Assembly (NCBI RefSeq): GCF_905171775.1
Contig: NC_053495.1
Location: 112,850,614 to 112,914,613, forward strand
DNA length: 64,000 bases
Reading direction: 5' to 3'
Origin: Rana temporaria
Lineage: Eukaryota; Chordata; Amphibia; Anura; Ranidae
Position 1 is the stretch's first letter, and every line of letters begins with the position of its first letter. Both the position numbers and the translations under genes were made by a program. The notes beneath the pieces were generated by a model, which had not been told where the DNA came from, did not search any database, and saw only the letters and a program-made list of their open reading frames with translations. Of the stretch, positions 10,837 to 23,225 are shown in pieces.

Positions 10837-11470
10837 AAAAAACTGAAAAAAATGAATTTCTTCATAAATTTAGGCCAATATGTTCTGCTACATATTTTTG
10901 GTAAAAAAAAAATCCCAATACGCGTATATTAATTGGTTTGTGCAAAAGTTATAGCATCTACATATGGGATATATACTGGAATTTTTATTTATTTATTTTT
11001 ATACTAGTAATGGTGGCGATCAGCAACTTATAGCGGAACTGTGATATTGCGGTGGACAACCTGGCACTTTTGACACTTTGTGAAAACCAGTGACACCAAT
11101 ACAGTGATCAGCCCTAAAAATATGCTATAAAGATGTCACTGTACCATTGACACTGACTGGGAAGGAGTTAAACATCTAGGGCGATCAACTGGTTAAATGT
11201 GTGCCTAACCAGTGTTTATTTGTGGTGTTCTTACTAAGGGATGTGATGGGTCTTCTTTCCCTGCAAAGCACGTAAAGAATATCTATCACATCCCTGCTGA
11301 CAGGCCAGAGCTCTGCTTTGTTTACATAGGCAGAGCTCCATCCTGTGACTCTCCTCGCAGATCAGCGGGTGACGGTGGACATCCATTGGACGGTACTCGC
11401 TGATCGGCATCTGCTCTGGCTAACCGCAGCAGAAGCGGAGGACTGGTGGTGCGCGTGCCTCCTAGGCGGA
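10837..11470 (+). repeat. Non-coding repeat family, copy (ATTGGTTTG...GGCGATCAGC type)
   Basis: It shares blocks with 21006-21500 and 57335-57800: AATTGGTTTGTGCAAAAGTTATAGC, then a CTAGTAATGGTGGCGATCAGC-like block, then ACACTTTTGACAC, in the same order. It is diverged. It looks like the right half of a longer interspersed repeat whose left half is at 13974-14244. Confidence 0.65.
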
Positions 11471-12205
11471 AAAGCAGAATTACGATTATATATGCAATTT
11501 TGAACAGAATGGCTGCCCTTTAGCTTTAAATCTGCTATGGGGTGGTCGGGAAGTGGTAATTAATACATTTTTCACAAGGATACAGTAAACAATCATATAT
11601 ATGGTACATACATCTAAAGCTTTGTAGAAAAACAGAAATGTAATGATTTAAGTTGCATAGAAAAAGTGACATGAGAAACGTCACTATGAGTTTAAATGTA
11701 GTAACTAGGAACATATACATTTTCGGCAATCGCAAATATCGATATATATATATTTTCCTGACCTTCTTTCTTTTTTTTTTTTTACATTCTGTAATATGAT
11801 GTTATGGCTTTATTAACTGTAGCACCATTACATATTGACGCCATATTTGTCATGCTCTTTAACAATCTATTCCTAGTGGACTACTGGTTAATTAAAAATA
11901 CGGCTACTATGCTCATTTTACCATGCCTTGGAGACCTTTGTCTTATGCGATATTTGACCTCCTATTATTATGATCTCAAAGTATACTTATACATCCATTG
12001 GAAATGGACTGATACTCTCAAGTTTTCACTCTATATTGTTTAAAACTAAATAAAACAGATTCAACATAAAATAGTGTCCCAACACAAAGCCATATATTTC
12101 CTTCAGAATAAAATAATGTAAAAATAGCTTAGATGTGCAAATTAGTGAGAATTGTTGTCAAGTTACCATCATACACTGATGCTGCTAAATTTGGTCTGGA
12201 CATAT
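11471..12205. other. Intron-like AT-rich stretch, nothing recognised
   Basis: No sushi exon, transposon end or RNA gene was recognised. Short frames here have no recognisable protein features. Confidence 0.5.
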
Positions 12206-12932
12206 AGGGGCAGATCCACAAAGAAGTTATGCTGGCGTATCTATTGATACGCCGCGTAACTTCTAGTTTGCTCCGGCGTATCTTTGTTTTGTATCCACAA
12301 AACAAGATATGCCTGAAGCTGTGCTAGATCCGACTGGCGTACGTCTTAGTACGCCGTCGGATCTAAGGTGCATATTTACGCTGGCCGCTAGGTGGCGTTT
12401 CCGTCGATTTCCGCGTTGGGTATGCAAATTCATCCACGATCCACCACCGTACGTCCGGCCGTTGCATTTTTTTACGTCGTTTCCGTAAGGCTTTTTTCGG
12501 CGTATAGTTACCCCTGCTATATGAGGCGTATCCTATGTTAAGTATGGCCGTCGTTCCCGCGTTGAATTTTGAATTTTTTACGTTGTTTGCGAATAGGGCT
12601 TTGCGTAGAATGACGTTCACGTCGTAACGTCACAGCTTGTTGCGGGTTAATTTCGAGCATGCGCACTGGGATACCCCCACAGACGGCGCATGCGCCGTTA
12701 AAAAAAACGTCATTTACGTCGGGTCAAGACGTATTTACATAAAACACGCCCCCATCACATCCATTTGAATTGCGCGCACTTACGCCGCCAAAGTTACACT
12801 ACGCCGCCGTAACTTACGTCGCAAATTCTTTCAGGATACAGAAATTACGCTGTAAGTTACGGCGGCGTAGTGTATCAGAGATACGCTACGCCGGACGGAA
12901 AGATGCGCCAGGGTACGTGGATCTGGCCCATA
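12206..12932. repeat. Copy 4 of the ~700-bp CpG-rich MITE family, both ends present
   Basis: Left end GGGGCAGATCCACAAAG and right end GTGGATCTGGCCCA form inverted termini. Subterminal TACGCCGGCGTA-like words and the GGCGCATGCGCCGTTAAAAAA core are present. It is closely similar to the copy at 22146-22857. Confidence 0.9.
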
Positions 12933-13288
12933 GACTTCAGTGACCTTTGGTTGTCATAGGGTAATACCTGCTGATATAATATTTTAACCACATAGAGAGT
13001 GTATAGTTTTCAATCAATTATTTTGACTGATAGATTTGAATTAAGAGTGAGGATATTAAGCAGGAAGCTGATCTTGTAAAGGTAAATCAGTAAATAAGAC
13101 TAAATACAGTATATAATCTATAATTTTTTAACCAAAAATTTTTTCCAACAGTCAAATCTATGCTCATTTAATCTCATATTGTTATGCGTATTACTGCTAG
13201 AGACCTTATAACATTATGGTTTGCACAAGTTTGGCTGTTATGTCTGAAAGATTTATTTTATCTCATTCTTTGAGTACAATGTATTTAG

Positions 13289-13465
13289 ACAGATGTGTCG
13301 CTCCGCCCCTTGATAACGGAATTTACACAACAACAAAGAGAAATTTTCGCATTAAGGAGATCATACAATACCAATGTAATACAGGATATTATACTGCAAG
13401 TGGAAGTACTGCTGATTGGGCTGAATGTCTCCGTCATGGCTGGTCATCAACGCCACACTGTGCAA
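13289..13465 (+). CDS. Complement factor H-like gene, sushi (CCP) exon 1 of window
   Basis: A 177-base exon encoding one complement control protein module. The four cysteines lie in CVAPP, YQCNTGYY, AECLRHGW and PHCA, with the conserved tryptophan after the third. It is preceded by TTTAG and followed by GTAAGT. Entry and exit are phase 1, as for single-module exons of factor H genes. Upstream exons must lie before the window. It is about 14.5 kb from the next exon, and that intron holds the Penelope-like element. The gene product would be a secreted complement regulator; the exact orthologue is not established. Confidence 0.88.
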
Positions 13466-13973
13466 GTAAGTTTTTTTTTTATCATTGCTTGAAAAAGTTC
13501 TGTGAAAACAGCTAACAAATATAAATCGCCAGAAATACAATAACAGAGGCAGTAGACAAAGCTATTGTTGGAGGTGCCAGCCCGTACCCCCCCCCCCCCC
13601 AAATCCTCCAGCACCAGCCACCACTGCACCCAGCTCTAAATTTCCTATTGTGGGCTGACAACGCCTTGCATTTTTATGGACTGAGTGGTGTCTGCACAGT
13701 TTTATTTTGCTAAACTACTCAATATTTCCTAATGTCTTTATCTCCATAGTATAGGCACTGATTGACTTATAGTCCCAGGATAAGAACAAGAGGGGTGAAA
13801 CAAATTCTTTGAGATAGCAGAGCACAAAGGTCATGGCACTGCTCTGAATTTCTGACAAGGTCAACAGCTTTTTTTTGCACTTATCAAAAACATGTAACCG
13901 TTTTTTTCTAATTAAATATTTTGCAGACCAAAGGGATCAAATAGGAGAAGTTTATTGTTAGAGTTTACAGTTT
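13466..13973. other. Intron, with a hAT-end-like fragment
   Basis: Around 13567-13627 a C run is followed by CCTCCAGCACCAGCCACCACTG, which resembles the right end of the hAT-like element at 31344-31883. No matching left end or target duplication was found. The rest shows nothing recognisable. Confidence 0.4.
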
Positions 13974-14244
13974 AACCACTTAAGACCCAGGCCTTTAGGC
14001 AGCTAAAGGACCCGGCCAGTTTTTGCGATTCTGCACTGCGTCGCTTTAACTGACAATTGCGCGGTCGTGCGACGTGGCTCCCAAACAAAATTGGCGTGCT
14101 TTTTTTTCCCACAAATAGAGATTTCTTTTGGTGGTATTTAATCACCTTTGCGGTTTTTATTTTTTGCGCTATAAACAAAAATAGAGCGTCAAATTTTGAA
14201 AAAAATTCAATATTTTTTACTTTTTTCTATAATAAATATATAAA
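13974..14244 (+). repeat. Left half of a repeat split by the Penelope-like insertion
   Basis: It begins AACCACTTAAGACCCAGG, runs into AT-rich sequence and stops at the target site AATAAATATATAAA (14231-14244). The same 14 bases resume at 21006-21019, followed by the right half. The repeat was intact before the Penelope-like element landed. Confidence 0.8.
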
Positions 14245-15825
14245 TGAAATAGAAAACTTGCGCCAAATTAATATACACTAATTGTAAACTTGATATACCA
14301 AGTGACTAACTGAGTGAAGCTGCTCCCAAAAGAAATCAGATGACTGACTTATGTAATTGTGCAATAGGAGTGAGGGGCGCTAAAATTAATATAATGGATA
14401 ATGTGTCACAATACTATTCAAGTGATCTATATCAGACCATATATTCAAATATAATCAGACCGTGTACTCAAATATAAGTGAATAAAATACAGATGATGGT
14501 AATATATCTTTAAATGCTATAGTGCCCAGATGATGTGAAATAGAAAATCCAAAAAAAAAAACGCACGATGAGTGCAACGTTCCAAGATTGGATCAAGTCC
14601 AAGTGCAAATACAAATAGTGCAATCCCAGATTGCAGCGATAAAGTGCAAATGCAAAGTGCTTGTAGATCTTCAAACAAAGTGCGAGAAGGGAGTGGTCCG
14701 CCTTCACCTATAGGTCACCAAAGTAATAATGGATGGCTCCTTACCACATGATGTTGACCAGATTAATTAAAATGTGGTCAATAAGGCTTAGTAGTAATAT
14801 AAATCAGCAGGCTCTCATGGGTTCCAGTTTCAGCAATTGCAGCAGATGGTGTACCAAAAAAAATGAGAGGAGATGCCACCATAGCATAAAACCATTTAAT
14901 AAATGAAAATAAAATACAAGTGCCAAATGGCCTCTTACTGTTGCTGGTGCCCTTGTCCCGGCACTGAGGCTGTGGGTTTTGTAGGGATATTAGACGAAGA
15001 TTAGAGGTGGCCGCGTCCTGGTCTGCTAGCGTGCGTTCCACCGCTAGCTGTCCATCAACCAGTGAGACCGGAAGTGCGTGGCTGTGCGTGCGTGCCTGGA
15101 TACCGCCTCGACGTCACGTTTCAGTTAAACCGTCATCAGGAAGCGTATCCTGCGCACGCACCAGACATCTAATATATAGGTCTGTCTATCAGCCTGAGGG
15201 AGGGGCTATCGAATCTGTATAACAGCCTCTGTCCCGGTTACCAAAGCTTACATATCATATGCATATTATTGTGCGGCATGGTACCAGTGGCGAATTAGTA
15301 CATTTATGCATCAATATATTACCTATAATACATTCTCGCATTTGGATAAAAAACTTTATACGTATATTAAAAAACTTACATTAACATATGCTGGACAATA
15401 GAGCATGGTGCTCTTTGCGCCATCTAGAGGGGGTATATGATAATGTATCCAATAATTGCAATAACCTCCGAAAAATACCATCTGGTTGCAATTATATCTC
15501 TTATTCCCCCAATACTATATGGGTTAATATTTTACTGTTAGTTTACTGTTAGATCTATGTATATGATATATACATGAAATAATACATTACAATAATTAAA
15601 ATGATATAAAATATAAATCTGTATGCTGAACCCCAGACTTACAGATTACTGGGAGTATGCTTGTCCCTTGTGTACATTTGATCTATATGAGCCCAAACCA
15701 GGGTGGTGGGTGAGTGGGTGGCATGCAAACTAACCAACCCCATAGAGTCTACCCAAACTACCTCAGGGTTGTATTGTGGTGTGGTAAACTAAAATACTTG
15801 TTACCTCACCCCCTAAGTTTGCATA

Positions 15826-16740
15826 TCATACATCAGTTAAAAAACAGTTGAGGTTGAGCTCTATGTTAAGCCCCTGTGGCCGCATAGTCCTTAGGCGATG
15901 TATCCATTGAGTCTCGTTCTGGGATACTGCCTTGGTAAGGTCAGTCCCACGCCAATGTTTGGTAATCCTATCGATTCCATAGAATGTTAACAGACTCGGG
16001 TCCCTGTTATGGTACAGGTCAAAATGTTTAGATACACTGTGTTCAGGATACCCTTTAACTATATTGGCCACGTGTTCATTTATTCTGACTTTGAGCTCGC
16101 GGGTAGTCCGGCCCACGTATTGCAGGGTGCACGGACATTCCAGGACATACGTTACAAATTTGGAATGGCACGTTATCAGTGGTTTGATGGTAAATTCCTG
16201 TCCAGTGACACTGGACGTGAACTTACTGACCTTTTTTCCTTGCCTTTTTGTCTTTTTACAGGATCTGCAGCGGGTGCAGTAATGAAAATTGGATCCATCA
16301 AGAAAAGTAAGTGGCTTCTCTGGAGGGTCTGGGACATTGGTAGCTACCATATTTCTCAGACCTGGTGCCTTCTTGTAATTAAAAGTGGGGTGTTTCGGCA
16401 GAATTTTGGCCAAATCTGTGTCCCTTAGAAGGATAGGCCAAAACTGCTTAACAATTTTCTCCACACTTCTATATTGTCTGTGATAGCCTGTCACAAAAGG
16501 TACATCTTCTTTTCTAGGGGGTCTGACTCTGGATTCGGACTCCCTATCCAATGCCAAAACTTCTTGTTGGGTTTTCAATAGTGCATTTTGGGTGTAACCC
16601 TTTTCAATGAATTTCTCAGTTAACATAGCGGCTTGTGATTCAAAGTCCGCAATGTCATCACAGTTTCGACGGATCCTCATGTATTGCCCTTTTGGTATTG
16701 CACCCAGCCATTTTGGGTGATGGCAACTTGAGGTGGGCAC
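15826..16740 (-). CDS. Penelope-like RT C-terminus plus GIY-YIG endonuclease (inverted partial copy)
   Basis: A 304-residue frame from the inverted head copy. It has a cysteine cluster (CTRCRSCKKTKRQ), then a GIY-YIG nuclease module beginning YVLECPCTLQYVGRTTREL and continuing KVRINEH, with a C-terminal HRLRTMRPQGLN stretch. The nuclease cuts DNA for insertion in this class of elements. It lacks the RT palm, which is cut off at the inversion junction near 16792, so it cannot work as a complete element. It retains GRTTRE where the + copy has GRATHE. Confidence 0.88.
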   Translation of the reverse strand: MPTSSCHHPKWLGAIPKGQYMRIRRNCDDIADFESQAAMLTEKFIEKGYTQNALLKTQQEVLALDRESESRVRPPRKEDVPFVTGYHRQYRSVEKIVKQFWPILLRDTDLAKILPKHPTFNYKKAPGLRNMVATNVPDPPEKPLTFLDGSNFHYCTRCRSCKKTKRQGKKVSKFTSSVTGQEFTIKPLITCHSKFVTYVLECPCTLQYVGRTTRELKVRINEHVANIVKGYPEHSVSKHFDLYHNRDPSLLTFYGIDRITKHWRGTDLTKAVSQNETQWIHRLRTMRPQGLNIELNLNCFLTDV

Positions 16741-16796
16741 GTATCCGTTGCGGTCCGTTGGTTTGAAATAAGTTTTGGTAAGGACCTGGTTACCCT

Positions 16797-19522
16797 ATAG
16801 ATAGAGACATTGAAGTACACAATTTAGTTACCTTAGCTGCCAACAAATTTAAAACCCAGTCCTCTACCCCCAAAAAACCCAAACATACACCACAAGGGCC
16901 CCACCAGCAGGGAGGGAGGGGACCTCTACCCCAGCCCCCATATAATGGCGGCTACTACCCAGGACCTCCTAACCACCACCCTGCTCCATATATGGCACCC
17001 AACCATAATCGGTTTGCACCATTGGACAATCGCCCAATGGATAACTATTCTAATTACTACCAGGGTCCCCAACAATATGCTCAAAGACCCCCTAGAGGCA
17101 AATCTAGGGGTAACCATAGAGGTAAACAGGGGCAACAATACTCTGGACATCAGCCAGGGGGGGAATGGAGGGGCTGGAACGAGCCCTACAAGATTCCTAC
17201 CAATACACCACAGCCCCCGAAAGTAAACGCAGAACCAGAGGCAAAAGAGGGGGAACCGGGAAGAAAAAGAGCCAGGGACAACTAGGGGAAGGCATTTTCA
17301 ACTTGGCAGGGGTTGACCTTTCTCGGGCAGAATTGACAGTCCTGTCACAAGGTCTAAAGTTTGCCCCCAGTAAATGCCTAGACAAATTTGCGGCCTTCAT
17401 CGATTTGGAAAAATGTGTGAGAAAATTAAACATTAAAAAACATTTTTCAAAACACACCACAGTTGAACCCCAAACAGAAAACACAGGATTTCAACTCAGC
17501 GGGTTAAGAAACAGTTCGGTATTCAATCCACAAAAAGGGACCCACCACCATGTGGAAGTTTTTAAAAGCATGGTGCAAGAGAAAATTCAAGACTTGGAAA
17601 TTAAACGTACCACCCATAGTAACAATTTGGTGATGGAGGGAATCAAAGCATTGGAACAGAATAAAGACATAGTAGTGCGCCCAGCCGACAAAGGCGGAGG
17701 GACAGTTATACTCAAGAAGTCAGACTACTATGGAGAGATCCATCGTCTTCTGAGTGCTATCGACACTTACCTACCACTCTTGGGAGACCCAACGGGCAAA
17801 CTCAAATTAGAACTCTCACTTTGGGTGGGAGATGGGAAGGCGCAATCCATCCTAACTGAAAAAGAAGCACACTATTTAGTACCCAAAGTACCTCGCACAC
17901 CTGTTCTTTATATTGTGCCCAAAATACACAAAAATAAGACCCACCCACCAGGAAGACCTATCATTAGTGGGATAGGATCACTCTATTCCAGAGTGGGAGA
18001 ATACTTGGACTTCTTCCTCCAACCCTTAGTCATACAGAGGAAAGCCTATCTCAAGGACAGCAAAGAAATCATAAAATCGTTAGTACCCATCACAGTCTCA
18101 GAGGAAACCTGGTTGGTAACTGTAGACGTCGAATCACTTTACACCAGCATCCGTCAAGCAGATGCAATCTTGGCAGTAAAGGAGGCCTTGGAAGAAAAAT
18201 CTTCATTACCCCAGGCCCAAATTGGGTTCCTGGTGAAGGGTCTTCAAATAGCTATGGGAAACAATTAGCAGATCAAGGGAGTCGCAATGGGCGCCAGGTA
18301 CGCTCCCAGTGTAGCCAATCTGGTACTCAATAGATGGGAGGAAGAGACCATTTTCAAGAACAAGGTTACATCGCTTATATACTACAGGAGGTATATAGAC
18401 GACATTTTGTTACTATGGGAAGGTCCCCAAGTGTCATTGGAACAATTTCTATCCAAAATGAATACGAACAACTACGGTCTCAGTTTCACAGCAGAGTCCA
18501 GTAAGACTTCCAGCCATTTTTTGGACCTTACACTAACGAAAAAGGGTAACCAGGTCCTTACCAAAACTTATTTCAAACCAACGGACCGCAACGGATACGT
18601 GCCCACCTCAAGTTGCCATCACCCAAAATGGCTGGGTGCAATACCAAAAGGGCAATACATGAGGATCCGTCGAAACTGTGATGACATTGCGGACTTTGAA
18701 TCACAAGCCGCTATGTTAACTAAGAAATTCATTGAAAAGGGTTACACCCTAAATGCACTATTGAAAACCCAACAAGAAGTTTTGGCATTGGATAGGGAGT
18801 CCCTATTGGAATCCAGAGTCAGACCCCCTAGAAAAGAAGATGTACCTTTTGTGACAGGCTATCACAGACAATATAGAAGTGTGGAGAAAATTGTTAAGCA
18901 GTTTTGGCCTATCCTTCTAAGGGACACGGATTTGGCCAAAATTCTGCCGAAACACCCCACTTTTAATTACAAGAAGGCACCAGGTCTGAGAAATATGGTA
19001 GCTACCAATGTCCCAGACTCTCCAGAGAAGCAACTTACTTTTCTTGATGGATCCAATTTTCATTACTGCACCCGCTGCAGATCCTGTAAAAAGACAAAAA
19101 GGCAAGGAAAAAAGGTCAGTAAGTTCACGTCCAGTGTCACTGGACAGGAATTTACCATCAAACCACTGATAACATGCCATTCCAAATTTGTAACGTATGT
19201 CCTGGAATGTCCGTGCACCCTGCAATACGTGGGCCGGGCTACCCACGAGCTCAAAGTCAGAATAAATGAACACGTGGCCAATATAGTTAAAGGGTATCCT
19301 GAACACAGTGTATCTAAACATTTTGACCTGTACCATAACAGGGACCCGAGTCTGTTAACATTCTATGGAATCGATAGGATTACCAAACATTGGCGTGGGA
19401 CTGACCTTACCAAGGCAGTATCCCAGAACGAGACTCAATGGATACATCGCCTAAGGACTATGCGGCCACAGGGGCTTAACATAGAGCTCAACCTCAACTG
19501 TTTTTTAACTGATGTATGATAT
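16797..19522 (+). pseudogene. Penelope-like reverse transcriptase-GIY-YIG polyprotein, broken
   Basis: A proline/glutamine/glycine-rich N-terminal part is open from the junction to 17285. The RT frame (open from 17165) then continues in the -1 phase, so a frame change is needed near 17200-17285. RT motifs seen: PADKGGGTVILKKSDY, LYIVPKIHKNK, LVTVDVESLYTSI (motif A Asp), GVAMGARYAPSVANL (motif B) and YIDDILLLW (motif C). An in-frame TAG at 18266-18268 lies just before motif B. The C-terminus has the cysteine cluster and GIY-YIG domain, ending at the TGA at 19517-19519. The start codon region is lost at the inversion junction. Confidence 0.9.
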
Positions 19523-21005
19523 GCAAACTTAGGGGGTGAGGTAACAAGTATTTTAGTTTACCACACCACAATACAACCCTGAGGTAGTTTGGGTAGACTC
19601 TATGGGGTTGGTTAGTTTGCATGCCACCCACTCACCCACCACCCTGGTTTGGTCTCATATAGATCAAATGTACACAAGGGACAAGCATACTCCCAGTAAT
19701 CTGTAAGTCTGGGGTTCAGCATACAGATTTATATTTTATATCATTTTAATTATTTTAATGTATTATTTCATGTATATATCATATACATAGATCTAACAGT
19801 ACACTAACAGTACAATAAAATATTAACCCATATAGTATTGGGGGAATAAGAGATATAATTGCAACCAGATGGTATTTTTCGGAGGTTATTGCAATTATTG
19901 GATACATTATCATATATCCCCTCTAGATTGCGCAAAGAGCACCATGCTCTATTGTCCAGCATATGTTAATGTAAGTTTTTTAATATACGTATAAAGTTTT
20001 TTATTCAAATGCGAGAATGTATTATTATAGGTAATATATTGATGCATAAATGTACTAATTCGCCACTGGTACCATGCCACACAATAATATGCATATGATA
20101 TGTAAGCTTTGGTAACCGAGACAGAGGCTGTTATACAGATTCGATAGCCCCTCCCTCAGGCTGATAGACAGACCTATATATTAGATGTCTGGTGCGTGCA
20201 CAGGATACGCTTCCTGATGACGGTTTAACTGAAACGTGACGTCGAGGCGGTATCCAGGCACGCACGCACAGCCACGCACTTCCGGTCTCACTGGTTGATG
20301 GACAGCTAGCGGTGGAACGCACGCTAGCAGACCAGGACGCGGCCACCTCTAATCTTCGTCTAATATCCCTACAAAACCCACAGCCTCAGTGCCAGGACAA
20401 GGGCACCAGCAACAGTAAGAGGCCATTTGGCACTTGTATTTTATTTTCATTTATTAAATGGTTTTACGCTATGGTGGCATCTCCTCTCATTTTTTTTGGT
20501 ACACCATCTGCTGCAATTGCTGAAACTGGAACCCATGAGAGCCTGCTGATTTATATTACTACTAAGCCTTATTGACCACATTTTAATTAATCTGGTCAAC
20601 ATCATGTGGTAAGGAGCCATCCATTATTACTTTGGTGACCTATAGGTGAAGGCGGACCACTCCCTTCTCGCACTTTGTTTGAAGATCTACAAGCACTTTG
20701 CATTTGCACTTTATCGCTGCAATCTGGGATTGCACTATTTGTATTTGCACTTGGACTTGATCCAATCTTGGAACGTTGCACTCATCGTGCGTTTTTTTTT
20801 TTTTTTTTTGTTGGATTTTCTATTTCACATCATCTGGGCACTATTGCATTTAAAGATATATTACCATCATCTGTATTTTATTCACTTATATTTGAGAACA
20901 CGGTCTGATTATATTTGAATATATGGTCTGATATAGATCACTTGAATAGTATTGTGACACATTATCCATTATATTAATTTTAGCGCCCCTCACTCCTATT
21001 GCACA

Positions 21006-21500
21006 AATAAATATATAAAACATTATTTTTTTTCCTCAGTTTAGGCCGATACGTATTCTTCTACCTATTTTTGGTAAAAAAATTGCAATAAGCGTTTATC
21101 GATTGGTTTGCGCAAAATTTATAGCGGTTACAAAAAAGGGGATAGTTTTATTGTATTCTTATTAATTTTTTTCTTTTTTACTACAAATGGCGGCGATCAG
21201 CGATTTTTTTAGTGACTGCGACATTATGGTGGACACTTCGGACCATTTTGACACATTTTTGGGACCATTGTAATTTTCACAGCAAAAAAATGCATTTAAA
21301 ATGCATTGTTTACTGTGAAAATGACAGTTGCAGTTTGAGAGTTAACCACAAGGGGGAGCTGATGGGGTTATGTATGATCTCATTTGTGTTTATAACTGTA
21401 GGGGGGTGTGGCTGTAGGTGTGACGTCATTGATTGTGGTTCCCTAAAAAAGGGAACACACGATCGATGACAGCGCCACAATGAAGAACGGGGAAGCTATG
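21006..21500 (+). repeat. Right half of the repeat split by the Penelope-like insertion
   Basis: It resumes after the target duplication and carries the blocks ATCGATTGGTTTGCGCAAAA, ACAAATGGCGGCGATCAGCG and CACATTTTTGGGACCATTG. These blocks recur at 57335-57800 and, more diverged, at 10837-11470. It ends near an inverted pair around GGTTCCC/GGGAACAC at 21440-21455. No coding sequence. Confidence 0.75.
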
Positions 21501-22145
21501 TTTACAGTAGTGAGTCCACACCAAACAGGCATATATTGTTAAGGGCCTGGTAGCCCACGTTTATTAAATAAGGAAAAAAACAAAACAAAAGTCCACTCAG
21601 GAGTCCCACACAGGGGTTTAAACGTTGTTCAGAAAGTAACTGAAAATACTAGCCCACCTGGCTACTCTTCAACAGCACTGGTACCTTAAACCACCAGATC
21701 TTCCAGTCCAACAGTCTTGGATGCGTACAGTCTTTGGGCTCCTTAAACGCACACAGCTTCAAGCCCCTCAATGCACACAGCTTCTGGCTTCTTGGTCGCA
21801 CACAGCTTGAAGCCCTTCAACGCACACAGCTTTGAGCTTCTTGGACACACACAGCATCTATCTTCACACAGAGACGCTCACAAGCAGCCACTGCTCCAAC
21901 TCCACCTTCCTCTCACTTTTGCTCTGACCAGTCCCTCATTATATAAGCTGTGTGCACCTGGGCACACACCCTACAGGCTATCTATAAGATCTGGAGACAG
22001 GGTTGGAGATCCCATCCCACCCATATTTCTGAGGAATCTTCAAGCCACAGAGCCCCTTGTAGAGATAAATAAATCTGAGAAAACTGCCAGAGCAGTTTTC
22101 TCTGTTTTAAAATGTAAGCTCTGCACTCAGCCGATATGCAGACTC
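21501..22145 (-). other. LTR-like segment, - orientation
   Basis: On the - strand a TATATAA box near 21942-21950 is followed, about 390 bases downstream, by AATAAA near 21559-21564, the spacing of a long R region. Between them the + strand shows four to five imperfect direct repeats of a CGCACACAGCTTCAAGCCC-like unit (about 21747-21860). No partner LTR, primer site or target duplication was found. LTR identity is an inference. Confidence 0.35.
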
Positions 22146-22857
22146 TGGGCCAGATCCACAGAAGAATTACGCCGGCGTATCTATTGATACGGCGCGTAAT
22201 TTCAAAGTTCCTGCGTCGTATCTTTGTTTTGTATCTACAAAACAAGATACGACTGCATCTGGGCTCGATCCGACTGGCGTTCGTCTTAGTACGCCGTCGG
22301 ATAGTAGGTGCATTTTTCCGCCGGCCGCTAGGTGGCATTCCATCGAATTCCACGTCGAGTATGCAAATTAGCTAGATACGGCGATCCACGAACGTACGTC
22401 CGGCCGGCGCATTTTTTTACGTATTTTTCGTAAGGCTTTTTTCGGCGTATACTTACCCCTGCTATATGAGGCGTATCCTATGTTAAGTATGGCCGTCGTT
22501 CCCGCGTCGAATTTTAATTTTTTTACGTTGTTTGCGTAAGTCATTCGCGAATAGGTATTTGCGTAGAATGACGTCATCGTCGTAGCTTGTTCCGGTTTAT
22601 TTTCAAGCATGCGCACTGGGACACCCCCACGGACGGCGCATGCGCCGTTAAAAAAAACGCAATTTACGTAGGGTCACGACGTATTTACATAAAACACGCC
22701 CCCATCACATCCATTTGAATTGCGCGCCCTTACGCCGCCAAATTTACACTACGCCGCCGTAACTTACGGCGCGCATTCTTTAAGGATTAGAAAAAAAATG
22801 TAAGTTACGGTACGCCCGACGCAAATATGTGCCGATGTACGTGGATCTGCCCCTCTG
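22146..22857. repeat. Copy 5 of the ~700-bp CpG-rich MITE family, both ends present
   Basis: Ends GGGCCAGATCCACAGAAG and GTACGTGGATCTGCCCC. It has the same core and order as the copy at 12206-12932, and long blocks are nearly identical (for example around TATACTTACCCCTGCTATATG). Confidence 0.9.
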
Positions 22858-23225
22858 TGTCCACTTTAATCCCATCTTCATTGGGACAGAGCCTCGCTCT
22901 GCCACATTATGATAATGTATAATCTACTGAGTGAAGCTCGGTGACAACAAGTCTGACCTGTAGTGAAATCCTGATTAATCATAACAATGCCCAAAAGGTC
23001 ACAGAGTCACATCGCTGCTTTAGGAGATTAGTTAATTAGCTCATGTTAATTTATGTTTCTGGTTTACAGTTGTATTGTTAGAGTAATATGAGCAGGAGGT
23101 AGGAACCTCCTCTTCTACTGTATATAAGACTTGTACGCTGGTTCAAATAAACAGTCCATGTTCAGCAATCAAGCAATTATCGTCTTGTTTGTAGTTGTCA
23201 GCGGTTAGAATATCTGATATCTAGA
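22858..23225 (+). other. LTR-like segment, + orientation
   Basis: It contains a short hairpin (GAGGTAGGAACCTC, 23096-23109), then CTGTATATAAGACTTG (TATA-like, near 23120), then AATAAACAGTCC (poly(A)-like, near 23146). It continues through a T-rich U5-like tail to about 23225. The spacing fits a short-R retroviral LTR. There is no partner copy in the window. Confidence 0.35.

Larger units (their letters stand above)
14245..21005 (+). mobile_element. Penelope-like retroelement with an inverted 3' copy at its head
   Basis: A 6761-base insertion flanked by the 14-base duplication AATAAATATATAAA (14231-14244, 21006-21019). The right part (about 16793-21005, +) carries an RT frame with a C-terminal GIY-YIG endonuclease. 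The left part (14245-16792) is a near-identical inverted copy of about 18545-21005, joined within the RT region at GGTTACCC. Inverted or tandem partial copies are characteristic of Penelope-like elements. The two copies differ by a few substitutions and a 6-base indel, so the insertion looks recent. Confidence 0.92.

Noticed and set aside
16009..16428. A 139-residue + strand frame, mirrored at 18917-19336 on the - strand
   Set aside because: Antisense to the GIY-YIG region of the two Penelope-like copies. Its duplication only reflects the inverted copy.
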